From NCBI GenBank assembly GCA_019456285.1, contig VRUE01000001.1:4354-48525 (forward strand): a DNA stretch of 44,172 bases. The letters run 5' to 3'. The position numbers and the translations under genes were made by a program. Source of the DNA: Solirubrobacterales bacterium. Lineage in GTDB: Bacteria; Actinomycetota; Thermoleophilia; Solirubrobacterales; 70-9. Positions 20,177 to 29,061 of this stretch are shown here, piece after piece. How positions within the stretch are numbered: position 1 is the first letter of the stretch; every line of letters starts with the position of its first letter. The notes beneath the pieces are model-generated. The model saw only the letters and a list, made by a program, of their open reading frames with translations. It was not told the DNA's origin and did no database searches.

Positions 20177-22072
20177 TTGAGCCCCGGCGACAATCGCTTC
20201 CCGCCGATCGGCAGCTACGGCTTCCTCTCGGACTGCCACACCAGCGCCCTGGTCTCCTTCGCGGGCTCGGTGGAGTGGCTCTGCCTGCCGCGCTTCGACT
20301 CCCCCAGCGCCTTCGCGGCGCTGCTCGACCGCGGGGCCGGCCACTTCAGGCTGGGGCCCCGCGGCGTGGTCGTGCCGATCAGCCGCCGCTACGAGCCCGG
20401 CACGCTGATCGTCGAGACGACCTGGGTGACCGACACCGGCTGGGTGGTGATCCACGACGCGCTGACGATCGGCGAGTGGGCCGCGCCGGGAGGCCCGGGG
20501 AGCCGGCCCGACACCGGGCACGAATCCGACCACTCGCTGCTGCGGCTGATGACCTGCGTCGACGGCGAGGTCGAGATGGATATGGAGTGCCTGCCGCGTT
20601 TTGCCTACGGCGCCGAGGACGCGGACTGGAGCGGCGGCGAGCTGGGCGAGGCGATCGCCGGCGGCGGCGGCGAGGTCGAGCTGCGGCTGACCAGCGACAT
20701 GGAGCTGACCCTGGAGGGCGGCGTCGCCCGGGGCACGATGAGGCTGCGGGAAGACGAAACGGGCTTCTGCGCGGTTTCCTGGGGAAACGACGATCCGGGT
20801 GGGCCGCGCAGCGCCCCCGAGGCAACCGAGCGGCTGGACTCGACCGCCGAGTTCTGGCGTGACTGGCTGCGCAACGGCGACTTCCCGGACCACCCCTGGC
20901 GGCTCCACCTGCAGCGCTCGGCGCTGGTGCTCAAGGGGCTCACCTACACCCCGACCGGGGCGATCGTCGCCGCCCCGACCACATCGCTGCCCGAGACCCC
21001 GGGCGGCGAGCGAAACTGGGACTACCGCTACAGCTGGATCCGCGACTCGACCTTCACGCTCTGGGCGCTGCACACGCTCGGCTTCGACCAGGAGGCGCGC
21101 GATTTCATGCGCTTCGTCCTCGACCTCTGCCGCAGGGACCCCAAGCTGCAGATCATGTACGGGATCGGCGGCGAGAAGGACCTGACCGAGCGGACGCTCG
21201 ACCACCTGAGCGGCTACGCCGGCTCGAAGCCGGTGAGAGTCGGCAACAGCGCCTTCGAGCAGCGCCAGCACGACATCTGGGGAGCCCTGCTGGACTCGAT
21301 CTACCTGCACGAGAAGGCGCTGCGCGGCGCCGGGACCCCCACCGACCGAAAACTGATCCGCGAGCAGGTCGAGGCGGCGATCGCCGCCTGGCCGCTCCCC
21401 GACCAGGGGATCTGGGAGTCGCGCGGCGAGCCCCGGCACTACGTCTCCTCGAAGCTGATGATCTGGGTCGCTGTCGACCGGGGAGCGCGGCTGGCCCGCC
21501 GCATCGGCTTCGAGGAGGTCGCTGAGGGATGGGAGGAGACCGCGGAGCGGTTTCATGGGGAGATCCTCGAGCGCGGCGTCCGCGACGGCGTCTTCTGCCA
21601 GCACTACGACACCGACGCCCTCGACGCCTCCACCCTGCTGATTCCGCTGGTCCGCTTCCTCCCCCCCGACGACCCGAGGGTGCACGACACGGTCGAGGCG
21701 ATCGCCGATCGGCTGACCGAAGATGGGTTTGTCCTCCGCTACAGGGTCGAGGAGACCGACGACGGCCTGCGCGGCGAGGAGGGCACCTTCCTGATCTGCT
21801 CCTTCTGGCTTGTCTCGGCGCTCTCGGAGATCGGCGACCAGGCGCGGGCCCGGGCACTATGCGAGCGGCTGCTGGAGTCGGCCGGCTGGCTCGATCTCTT
21901 CGCGGAGGAGCTGGAGACGCCGAGCGGCCGCCACCTCGGCAACTTCCCCCAGGCCTTCACCCACCTCGCCCTGATCAACGCCGTCTCGCACGTGATCGCC
22001 GACGAGCGGCGTGAGGACGGCGGCGTGACCGCCGTGTTCAGCGAGATGGGCGGCGTCCGCGAGGACGCCTGA
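20177..22072 (+). CDS. Glycoside hydrolase family 15 (glucoamylase/trehalase-like); TTG start
   Basis: PPIGSYGFLSDCHTSALVSFAGSVEWLCLPRFDSPSAFAALLD, LPETPGGERNWDYRYSWIRDSTFTLWAL, EGTFLICSFWLVSAL. Confidence 0.93.
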   Translation: MSPGDNRFPPIGSYGFLSDCHTSALVSFAGSVEWLCLPRFDSPSAFAALLDRGAGHFRLGPRGVVVPISRRYEPGTLIVETTWVTDTGWVVIHDALTIGEWAAPGGPGSRPDTGHESDHSLLRLMTCVDGEVEMDMECLPRFAYGAEDADWSGGELGEAIAGGGGEVELRLTSDMELTLEGGVARGTMRLREDETGFCAVSWGNDDPGGPRSAPEATERLDSTAEFWRDWLRNGDFPDHPWRLHLQRSALVLKGLTYTPTGAIVAAPTTSLPETPGGERNWDYRYSWIRDSTFTLWALHTLGFDQEARDFMRFVLDLCRRDPKLQIMYGIGGEKDLTERTLDHLSGYAGSKPVRVGNSAFEQRQHDIWGALLDSIYLHEKALRGAGTPTDRKLIREQVEAAIAAWPLPDQGIWESRGEPRHYVSSKLMIWVAVDRGARLARRIGFEEVAEGWEETAERFHGEILERGVRDGVFCQHYDTDALDASTLLIPLVRFLPPDDPRVHDTVEAIADRLTEDGFVLRYRVEETDDGLRGEEGTFLICSFWLVSALSEIGDQARARALCERLLESAGWLDLFAEELETPSGRHLGNFPQAFTHLALINAVSHVIADERREDGGVTAVFSEMGGVREDA

Positions 22073-22076
22073 GCCG

Positions 22077-22331
22077 CTAACGAGAGCGCTTCACCTTGAA
22101 GCGGCCGGAGCCGGGCGACCACTCGATTCCGGCGCAGAGCCGGTCCGGGGTCGTGCCGAGGGCGCCGGCCAGCTTGACGATCGTCCCCAGCCGCGGCTCG
22201 CGGCCGGCGCGCTCCAGCAGGGACACCTCGGTCCGGTGCAATTTGCAACGGAAGCCAAGCTCTTCCTGGGATATGTCCTTCGCCAGGCGCGCCTTGCGCA
22301 GGTTGACGGCGAAGCGCTCACGCGGATCCAC
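22077..22331 (-). CDS. XRE-family helix-turn-helix regulator (GTG start at 22331, or TTG at 22373)
   Basis: LRKARLAKDISQEELGFRCKLHRTEVSLLERAGREPRLGTIVKLAGALG HTH_3. Confidence 0.85.
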   Translation of the reverse strand: MDPRERFAVNLRKARLAKDISQEELGFRCKLHRTEVSLLERAGREPRLGTIVKLAGALGTTPDRLCAGIEWSPGSGRFKVKRSR

Positions 22332-22366
22332 GGCTGAATCATCTGTTGCCGGAGACAGAACCTCTA

Positions 22367-22396
22367 CAGACAAAAGGTTTCCCAGACAAAAGGTTT
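22367..22396. promoter_or_regulatory. Tandem 14-bp direct repeat (16-bp period) in the divergent intergenic region, candidate operator
   Basis: CAGACAAAAGGTTT at 22367-22380 and 22383-22396. Confidence 0.6.
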
Positions 22397-22423
22397 CGTT
22401 TGCTCTATATTACCTCGCTCCAG

Positions 22424-22735
22424 ATGGCAGCGGCCGATCGCGAGACCCACCTCCTCCTCGTCACCCTCCAGCATCCGCTGCGGCGGCGGATCCTGTGGGA
22501 GATGGACGGGGGGGAGCCGACCAGCCCGCAGGACCTGGCCGGCAGCCTCGACAAGTCGCTCGGCGGGGTCGGCTACCACGTCAAGGTCCTGGCCGACTGC
22601 GGCGCTCTGAAGCTCGTCCGGACGAAGCAGGTTCACGGCTCCACTCAGTACTTCTACCGCTTGTCGGCGAAGGGGGATCGGGCGCAGTCCATGCTCGGGG
22701 GCGCGGAGGGAACATCGTCCGACAGTGACTCGTAG
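22424..22735 (+). CDS. Winged-helix (ArsR-like) transcriptional regulator
   Basis: HPLRRRILWEMDGGEPTSPQDLAGSLDKSLGGVGYHVKVLADCGALKLVRT. Confidence 0.82.
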   Translation: MAAADRETHLLLVTLQHPLRRRILWEMDGGEPTSPQDLAGSLDKSLGGVGYHVKVLADCGALKLVRTKQVHGSTQYFYRLSAKGDRAQSMLGGAEGTSSDSDS

Positions 22736-22778
22736 GGGGGAGAGATCGGCTGACAGCGCCCTTATACAAGGAGAGCCC

Positions 22779-23051
22779 ATGGAGGAAATGGACGACATCC
22801 GCAGTTGCGCCGAGGACGACGCGGTCACCGAGTCAGCGGTTCTCCAGCACCTGCTCGCCCTCCACCCCACCCAGATCACCTTCGACGAGTTGCTGCGGGA
22901 GCTGGCCGAGGACCCCAGCGACTTCGCCCAGCGCGACGCGATCGAGCGAGCCGTGCGCGGCCTCGCAGACACCGGCCTGCTGCACCACCGCAACGCCTTC
23001 GTGCTGCCGACCCGAGCCGCCCTCCGCTTCGATGAGCTTCTGGACGGGTGA
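22779..23051 (+). CDS. Small winged-helix-like protein, 90 aa
   Basis: AAGGAG SD upstream of ATG 22779; ITFDELLRELAEDPSDFAQRDAIERAVRGLADTGLLHHRNAFVLPTRAALRFDELL. Confidence 0.75.
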   Translation: MEEMDDIRSCAEDDAVTESAVLQHLLALHPTQITFDELLRELAEDPSDFAQRDAIERAVRGLADTGLLHHRNAFVLPTRAALRFDELLDG

Positions 23052-23074
23052 GGGGCGCCAGAGGCTTCCTGAGG

Positions 23075-23148
23075 GGTGAGCGACCGGATTCGAACCGGCG
23101 ACCGCCTGGACCACAACCAGGAGCTCTACCTGCTGAGCTACGCCCACC
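23075..23148 (-). tRNA. tRNA-His(GTG)
   Basis: Cloverleaf by eye: GTGGGCG acceptor, anticodon arm CCTGG-TTGTGGT-CCAGG, G-1 encoded opposite C73. Confidence 0.93.
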
Positions 23149-23301
23149 ACGCAACTCCAATCTAGCGATACCGTTGGCAGGGATGCCCAGACGAGGCGCG
23201 ATCGCGTTCTTTCGGCCGGAGGCTCGTGCGGCGAGCGCGAGCGGCGCGCAGGCTCGGGGCGCGGTTGCGATCGGGGCGCCGGCGGTCGGCGCCGCGTGCG
23301 G

Positions 23302-24006
23302 TCAGGGTGCGAGCCGCTCCAGCACGGTGCCGTCCGCCGCCACCGCGAAGACGGTCGGGACGACCGCGATCCCGTACTTGCGGGCGAGATCGGGACGGTC
23401 GCGGACGTCGAAGGTGACGAGCGGGTCCGACTCGGCGGCAAGGCGCCCTTCCCACTCCTGGCACTCGGAGCAGAGCGGGTGGGTGAACTCGACGAACGTG
23501 CGACGGTGCCCGTTGACGGCGCCGAGATCCGCCGGCTCGATATGGCTATGGCGCCCTGGCGAGATCCCGCGCAGCCGCGCACTCAGCTTGTAGATCTCGC
23601 AGCCGGTGCAGAAGCCGCTTGCCGCGGCAAGCAACGCCAGCGCCGCCACGATCGCGGCGAGAACCGTGCCGACCGTCGCGGATCCCAGCCACCAGGCAAG
23701 GGCGGCGGCGGTCAGCAAGGCGAAGCCCATCGCGTTGGCCAGGCGGGGAGGCCGCGAGTCCTCGAGCGGCCCCTCGCCGAAGCGAGGCTGGATCAGCGTG
23801 AAGTAGGCAACGCATGTGAGGCAGAGGCGGCGGCCCAGGGTCAACCCGACCAGCAGCTGCGCGCCCATCAGCGCCCAGGCGAGCGGCCAGCCGAAGAGGA
23901 CTCCCGCAAGCGCGACCGCTCCGACGACAAGCTGGTTGAAGCGCGGCGCTCGCGCGTCGATCACTTCCGTGTCCCGCCACGGGTCCGCTGTACGGGGCTT
24001 GCCCAT
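23302..24006 (-). CDS. DUF4395-type membrane domain fused to thioredoxin-like domain
   Basis: VIDARAPRFNQ N-terminus, membrane segments, VEFTHPLCSECQEW, GIAVVPTVFAVAADGTVLERL. Confidence 0.8.
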   Translation of the reverse strand: MGKPRTADPWRDTEVIDARAPRFNQLVVGAVALAGVLFGWPLAWALMGAQLLVGLTLGRRLCLTCVAYFTLIQPRFGEGPLEDSRPPRLANAMGFALLTAAALAWWLGSATVGTVLAAIVAALALLAAASGFCTGCEIYKLSARLRGISPGRHSHIEPADLGAVNGHRRTFVEFTHPLCSECQEWEGRLAAESDPLVTFDVRDRPDLARKYGIAVVPTVFAVAADGTVLERLAP

Positions 24007-24090
24007 ACTTTGAGTCTAGGGACCCGGGGTCGGCCGCCCGCGCCGCAGCGCTCGACCGGAGCGAGCCGTACCGCGACGCCAAATGCGGAA

Positions 24091-24163
24091 CGCCCCCGGC
24101 AGGATTCGAACCTGCGACCCACGGCTTAGAAGGCCGTCGCTCTGTCCACTGAGCTACGGGGGC
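24091..24163 (-). tRNA. tRNA-Arg(TCT)
   Basis: GCCCCCG/CGGGGGC acceptor; anticodon arm ACGGC-CTTCTAA-GCCGT. Confidence 0.95.
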
Positions 24164-24237
24164 AGCCCGCCTAGGTTAGGGCTCTGGCAAGCCGATTCGC
24201 ATAGCATCGCCCCCCGGTGCCGAGCAGCGGGCCGTCC

Positions 24238-26412
24238 TCAGCCGCCGCCCAGCTCGGCGCAGCCGGCGGGGTCGAGCTTGTCGTTGACCTCGAAGACGTA
24301 GTCCGGCTGGGGCACGATGTCGGGCTCGGCGATCAGCAGCTCCAGCGCCGGGTCGGTTTTCACCCAGGCGTAGACCGGGTACCAGTAGGGGGCGTCGGGG
24401 GAGTCCTGCGTGTACTGGCTGACGATCAGGTAGTCGTAGTCGCCGACGTTGACCTGGCGGCGGAACTGGCGACAGGTCGTGGCCAGCCGGTACTGGCCCT
24501 CCGGCCCCGGTACGCCGATGTACTGGACGTGGTTGGAGAGGTCACGGCCGTAGAAGCCATACTGGCCGAAGAAGATCTCGCCCGAGCCGGCGATCCCGAT
24601 CCGCTTGTCGTGCTGGTTGTGCGCGAACTCGTAGGCCTTCTGCGGACCGCCGTCCTGGAGGAAGAGGGTCGTGCGGGTGTAGTGGTGCTTCGCGTACTGC
24701 ACCTCCTGGGCGCGGCCGAGCACGACTGCGAGCAGGAGGATCGCGGCGAGCACCGCGGCGACGACCCCGCGGCTGACCCGCCGCCGCGCCCGAAGCAGCC
24801 CCAGGGCCGCCGGCGCCCAGACCAGCGCCAGCGTCAGGAAGACGGTGCCGACGATGAAGCCCGGGTACCAGCGTGGCGTGGTCAGCACCGTGATCGCGTA
24901 GAGCGCGGTGAGGAAGATCAGCGTCTGCCAGGCACGGCTGTCGGGGGCGCGCAGCGGACGGGCGACCGGCAGCAGCACCAGGGCCAGGACCAGCCCCGGC
25001 GTCAAGTACCTCGTGTTGGTGAAGAACCCGGTCGGCGAGCCCTCCTGGCCGGCCGCGGTCAGCGGCGTGACGATGTAGACGGCGGCGGTCAGCAGGGCGG
25101 CGGCGGCCAGCACCCGCAGGATCAGGTTGCGGGAGCGGAAGGCGATGTAGACCGCGGCGGCGACGGCCATCACCAGGATCAGCGGGAAGAGCGGGCCGAG
25201 CGCGTTCTCGAGCTGGGGGAAGAACCACTTGCGGTAGACGGCCGGCTCGAGGAGGTAGTCGGCGACGGCGAAGCGCGGTCGCGGGTCGAGCGGCATCTGG
25301 TCGGGGCGCGGCAGCCGCAGCGGCCCCCAGCCGATCTGCGGGATCGGGTTGCCGCCGGTGTGGATCGCCGCCCGCACGTACCAGTAGCCGCCGACCACGA
25401 AGGCGGGGATGCCGATCGCCGCGGCGGTCATCAGCCGGCGCCCGGCGCCGCTGACCAGGATCATCCCGACCGTGATCGCCCCGACCGGGACCAGGAAGGT
25501 GAGCTTCACCGAGGCGGCGAGCCCGGCGGCGATCCCCGCCAGCACCAGCGGCCCCCCGTCCAGCAGCGGCGCGTCGCGCTCCGGGACGTCCTGCACCGCC
25601 CCCGCCGCAGGCGCCCGGCGCTGGTGGCCGTTGATCAGGAAGGCGGCGAAGGCAATCAGGAAGGCGAGCCCCATGATGTCGTTGCGTCCCTCGCCCGGCT
25701 GGGTCTCGATCATCACCCCGGAGGCGAGGACCAGCGCCGCGGCGACCAGCGTCACCGGGCCGACCTTGTAGGGGCGGCCCATGCACCAGGCTGCGAGCAG
25801 CGCGATCGCCAGCCAGCCGAGGTTGATCAGCGGCGAGAGCCAGTCGCTCTGCATCAGGACGATGCCGGCGGCGTGGATCAGCTCCGAGCTCTGCGGGTAG
25901 AACCAGGCGGCCAGCCGCAGCGGGTCGGTGAAGTGCAGGTGGACGATCGAGCCCTCTTGGGCGATCCGCCCGGAGAAGGGCATGTGGTACCAGGTCGTGT
26001 CGCCGCCGAACATGCCCTGGTCGAGGCTGAGCTGCGACGGGAAGGTCCACTCGGCGACGGTGAAGGAGGCGACGCCGAGCGCGATCAGCAGGGCCAGCGT
26101 CTGCACCCGCGGCGCGGTGATCTCGCGGCCGTCGCGGGGCGCCATCTGCCAGCCCAGCAGCGCCGCGCCCAACCCGACCGCGATACAGCCGACGATCGTC
26201 CAGCCGAGGGTCAGGATGCTCAGCGTCCCCAGCAGCTGGAGCGCCAGGACCAGCAGCGCGGTGGCGATCGTCAGGTCGGCGAGGCGGGCGAGCGCGCCCG
26301 AGAACTCGGGCACGATCCAGCGCCGCAGCCAGTAGCCGCCGAGGCCGACCGCGGAGAGGATGCCGATCACCGCAAGGCAGCCGCCGATGTAGGAGCCGAG
26401 GGAAGGGATCAC
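24238..26412 (-). CDS. Large polytopic membrane protein, glycosyltransferase family 39/ArnT-like (GT-C fold)
   Basis: About a dozen hydrophobic segments with an acidic luminal-loop motif (DTTWYHMPF) and soluble C-terminus. Confidence 0.6.
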   Translation of the reverse strand: MIPSLGSYIGGCLAVIGILSAVGLGGYWLRRWIVPEFSGALARLADLTIATALLVLALQLLGTLSILTLGWTIVGCIAVGLGAALLGWQMAPRDGREITAPRVQTLALLIALGVASFTVAEWTFPSQLSLDQGMFGGDTTWYHMPFSGRIAQEGSIVHLHFTDPLRLAAWFYPQSSELIHAAGIVLMQSDWLSPLINLGWLAIALLAAWCMGRPYKVGPVTLVAAALVLASGVMIETQPGEGRNDIMGLAFLIAFAAFLINGHQRRAPAAGAVQDVPERDAPLLDGGPLVLAGIAAGLAASVKLTFLVPVGAITVGMILVSGAGRRLMTAAAIGIPAFVVGGYWYVRAAIHTGGNPIPQIGWGPLRLPRPDQMPLDPRPRFAVADYLLEPAVYRKWFFPQLENALGPLFPLILVMAVAAAVYIAFRSRNLILRVLAAAALLTAAVYIVTPLTAAGQEGSPTGFFTNTRYLTPGLVLALVLLPVARPLRAPDSRAWQTLIFLTALYAITVLTTPRWYPGFIVGTVFLTLALVWAPAALGLLRARRRVSRGVVAAVLAAILLLAVVLGRAQEVQYAKHHYTRTTLFLQDGGPQKAYEFAHNQHDKRIGIAGSGEIFFGQYGFYGRDLSNHVQYIGVPGPEGQYRLATTCRQFRRQVNVGDYDYLIVSQYTQDSPDAPYWYPVYAWVKTDPALELLIAEPDIVPQPDYVFEVNDKLDPAGCAELGGG

Positions 26413-26424
26413 CGGCGCGGGATG

Positions 26425-27021
26425 CTAATCGGCGCGCCGGGTGAGCGAAGCGCTAGCGGCAACCGCCGGGACGCGGCAGGAGACCCCGGTGCCGGCCAGG
26501 CCGCAGTAGCCGTTCGGCGCCTTGTGCAGGTACTGCTGGTGGTAGTCCTCGGCGTAGTGGAAGGGGCCGGCGGACTCGATCTCGGTGGTGATCGGGGCGC
26601 GGCCGGCCGACCGCAGCGCCTCGTCGTAGGCGCGCCGCGCCGCCGCGGCAGTCGCCTTCTGGGCGTCGTTCGTGAAGTAGATGCCGGAGCGGTACTGGGT
26701 CCCGACGTCGTTGCCCTGGCGCATGCCCTGGGTCGGGTCGTGCCCCTCGAAGAAGACCCCGAGCAGGTCCGCGTAGGCGATCCGCGCCGGGTCGAAGGCG
26801 ACCAGCACCGCCTCGGCGTGCCCGGTCCGCCCACCGCAGACCTCCTCGTAGGTCGGGGTCGGCGTGACCCCGTTCATGTAACCGACCGCGGTGGTGCAGA
26901 CGCCGTCCAGCCCCCAGAACAACCGCTCGGCGCCCCAGAAGCAGCCGAGCGCGAAGTAGGCGGTCTCGATCCCGTCGGGGAAGGGCGGCTCCAGCGGAAC
27001 GTCAAGCACGGCGTGGTGCAC
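26425..27021 (-). CDS. msrA: Peptide-methionine (S)-S-oxide reductase MsrA
   Basis: [37 protein letters not shown]. Confidence 0.96.
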   Translation of the reverse strand: MHHAVLDVPLEPPFPDGIETAYFALGCFWGAERLFWGLDGVCTTAVGYMNGVTPTPTYEEVCGGRTGHAEAVLVAFDPARIAYADLLGVFFEGHDPTQGMRQGNDVGTQYRSGIYFTNDAQKATAAAARRAYDEALRSAGRAPITTEIESAGPFHYAEDYHQQYLHKAPNGYCGLAGTGVSCRVPAVAASASLTRRAD

Positions 27022-27111
27022 GGAAAATACAGCCTAACGCTGCGATAGCGTGGGCCAATCGGCTGCCTCGCCCTTCTCTTTGCGCTGATCTCGCCGCGGC
27101 TGGCGCTGTTC

Positions 27112-27333
27112 GTGCTGTGGCTGTTCAGCGACCTGCTCAGCCGCCCCTTCGAGAGCTGGATCGTCCCGTTCCTGGGGTTCTTCCTGCTGCCCTGGACGAC
27201 CCTCGCCTACGTGGTGATGTGGAGCACTTCGGACGGCGTCGTCGGCTTCGAGTGGTTCGTCGTAGTCCTCGCCTTCCTCTTCGACCTGGGCTCCTACGCC
27301 CAGGGAGGCAGGCGGCGGACAGCGCAGAGCTAG
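27112..27333 (+). CDS. Small membrane protein (reading frame extends upstream to about 27058 without ATG/GTG/TTG)
   Basis: Two hydrophobic spans; upstream in-frame IGCLALLFALISPRLALF continues the hydrophobic segment. Confidence 0.65.
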   Translation: MLWLFSDLLSRPFESWIVPFLGFFLLPWTTLAYVVMWSTSDGVVGFEWFVVVLAFLFDLGSYAQGGRRRTAQS

Positions 27334-27355
27334 TGGTCCGTCCAGAGACAGGCCA

Positions 27356-27622
27356 CTAGGCTGCCTCGACCGGGAAGGCGATCCTCACATGGGCCTTGGA
27401 GACGACGATGAAGTCGCGTTTCTCGACCTCCCCACCTTCCAGCGGTTCGATCTCGGCATTGACGACCGGGGTGAAAGTTATGTCGACCCGGTTGAGCGAG
27501 TCGGAGAAACGGCCCTGATACCCCTCCGGCGGCAGCGTCACGTCACCGACGATCACCTGCCTGTCGGTTTCGAACTGGACCCGTTCGGTGCGGCGCTCGG
27601 TGTTGACTCCCGCCTCCATCAT
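27356..27622 (-). CDS. Conserved hypothetical protein, 88 aa
   Basis: Intact ORF MMEAGVNTERRTERVQFETDRQVIVGDVTLPPEGYQGRFSDSLN. Confidence 0.65.
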   Translation of the reverse strand: MMEAGVNTERRTERVQFETDRQVIVGDVTLPPEGYQGRFSDSLNRVDITFTPVVNAEIEPLEGGEVEKRDFIVVSKAHVRIAFPVEAA

Positions 27623-27737
27623 GGATGCGCTCCATCGGCACTTCCCGCAGCGGGCACAATCGGATACCCGTCCAGCCGGCCATGACCTGCCTGCCGCCAG
27701 CCGCTCATGGCATCAAGGCTAGGGCCCTCAATCGGCC

Positions 27738-27761
27738 TAACCGGACGGTATTTGAACCGAG
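27738..27761. repeat. Left copy of 24-bp imperfect direct repeat flanking the ORF6N gene
   Basis: TAACCGGACGGTATTTGAACCGAG, 21/24 identical to 28408-28431. Confidence 0.8.
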
Positions 27762-28355
27762 TCAGGCGGCTGATCGAGACTTCGGCTTCTCCTCGTCGTC
27801 CTGAACCCTGAAGCCAACCGGCCTCTTTGGGCACGGTGGTGGCGCCATCAGCTGATGTAGAGCCTTGAAGATCTGATCCAGCTGCTCGTCGTGCTGATCG
27901 AGTCGTCCGACCATCTCCTTCTCCAAGTCCTCCAGCTGCCTTTCGAGGGCCGCATAGGAGCCAGCGACCCGCCGCAGCTCGACGAACGCCCGCATGATCT
28001 CGATGTTCACGGCAATCGCTCGATCACTGCGAAGGACGCCGGAGAGCATTGCCACGCCCTGCTCCGTGAAGACGTACGGCGCATAGCGGCGGCCGCCCCG
28101 ACCCTCGTTTGAGATCACAATTTGTGATCTCAAAGCTTCTGCCTCGGCTTTCGTCAGCTGGAACATGAAGTCCGCGGGGAAGCGCTTCGCGTTTCGTTTG
28201 ACCTGCTGCACCAGGACCCTGGTCTCAACGCCATAGAGGTCCGCCAGATCTTCGTCGAGCATCACCTGTCGCTCTCGCACAACCAGGATCCGCTTCTCGA
28301 TCGCGGGCGCCGCAACGATCTCAAGCGACGCCGTGTTCCCTACCGAATCTGCCAT
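27762..28355 (-). CDS. ORF6N-domain protein (intact copy)
   Basis: IEKRILVVRERQVMLDEDLADLYGVETRVLVQQVKRNAKRFPADFMFQLT ... GGRRYAPYVFTEQGVAMLSGVLRSDRAIAVNIEIMRAF. Confidence 0.92.
   Translation of the reverse strand: MADSVGNTASLEIVAAPAIEKRILVVRERQVMLDEDLADLYGVETRVLVQQVKRNAKRFPADFMFQLTKAEAEALRSQIVISNEGRGGRRYAPYVFTEQGVAMLSGVLRSDRAIAVNIEIMRAFVELRRVAGSYAALERQLEDLEKEMVGRLDQHDEQLDQIFKALHQLMAPPPCPKRPVGFRVQDDEEKPKSRSAA
28108..28134. repeat. Perfect 13-bp-arm palindrome inside the ORF6N coding sequence
   Basis: TTTGAGATCACAA-T-TTGTGATCTCAAA. Confidence 0.97.
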
Positions 28356-28407
28356 CCACCCAGAATGGCAAACGAGCCGGATGCTTTTGTCTGCGAAATC
28401 GCCTTAG

Positions 28408-28431
28408 TAACTGAACGGTATTTGAACCAAG
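28408..28431. repeat. Right copy of 24-bp imperfect direct repeat flanking the ORF6N gene
   Basis: TAACTGAACGGTATTTGAACCAAG. Confidence 0.8.
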
Positions 28432-28539
28432 GCGTCGTCGCGCGAATCTGCGCGCTGCACAACAAACCCCCGGTCGCATAACAGCCCCCGGGCATGACGA
28501 AGACGGTGACAGCGCTGCGCTCGGCCTTCTCCCGGCGAG

Positions 28540-28968
28540 TTACAGATTGCGCACTCGACGACCGATGTCGCGATCCTGCGGATAGCCGGCGGACTCCCAG
28601 AACGCTCCAGCCGCCTCGTCCTCGAAAGCGACCAGGGCGGTTACTCGACGGACGCCACAGCCGCGCAGGTACTCCTCGCCAGCCCGGGTTAGCGTGATCC
28701 CAATGCCCTCTCGCCGGTGCCCTTCGCGAACTGCGAGCCGATACAGGTTCCCTCGCCAGCCGTCCCACGCGGCAATCATGGCGCCGACGATCTCGTCGTC
28801 TCGCTCGGCGACCAGGAGTGCAGCCGGAGAATCGGCGATCAGGCGCTCGACGTCAGCTATTCGGTCCGTCGTGCTTGCGTGTCCACTTCGCGCCTGAGCC
28901 CACAACTCCAATACCGAGCGCGCGTCCCGTGGGCGGCACCGACGTATGAAGATCCCCTCGTCAGTCAA
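28540..28968 (-). CDS. GNAT family N-acetyltransferase (TTG start at 28968)
   Basis: IFIRRCRPRDARSVLELW, LYRLAVREGHRREGIGITLTRAGEEYLRGCGVRRV. Confidence 0.85.
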   Translation of the reverse strand: MTDEGIFIRRCRPRDARSVLELWAQARSGHASTTDRIADVERLIADSPAALLVAERDDEIVGAMIAAWDGWRGNLYRLAVREGHRREGIGITLTRAGEEYLRGCGVRRVTALVAFEDEAAGAFWESAGYPQDRDIGRRVRNL

Positions 28969-29061
28969 GCCCCAAGTATGGCGAAGGCGCAAGCTGGTGC
29001 GCTTCGGTGCTGTGGCCTGGGACACGGAGGGTCCCTGCAAGTCTGGGATGGCAGGAGTCGC

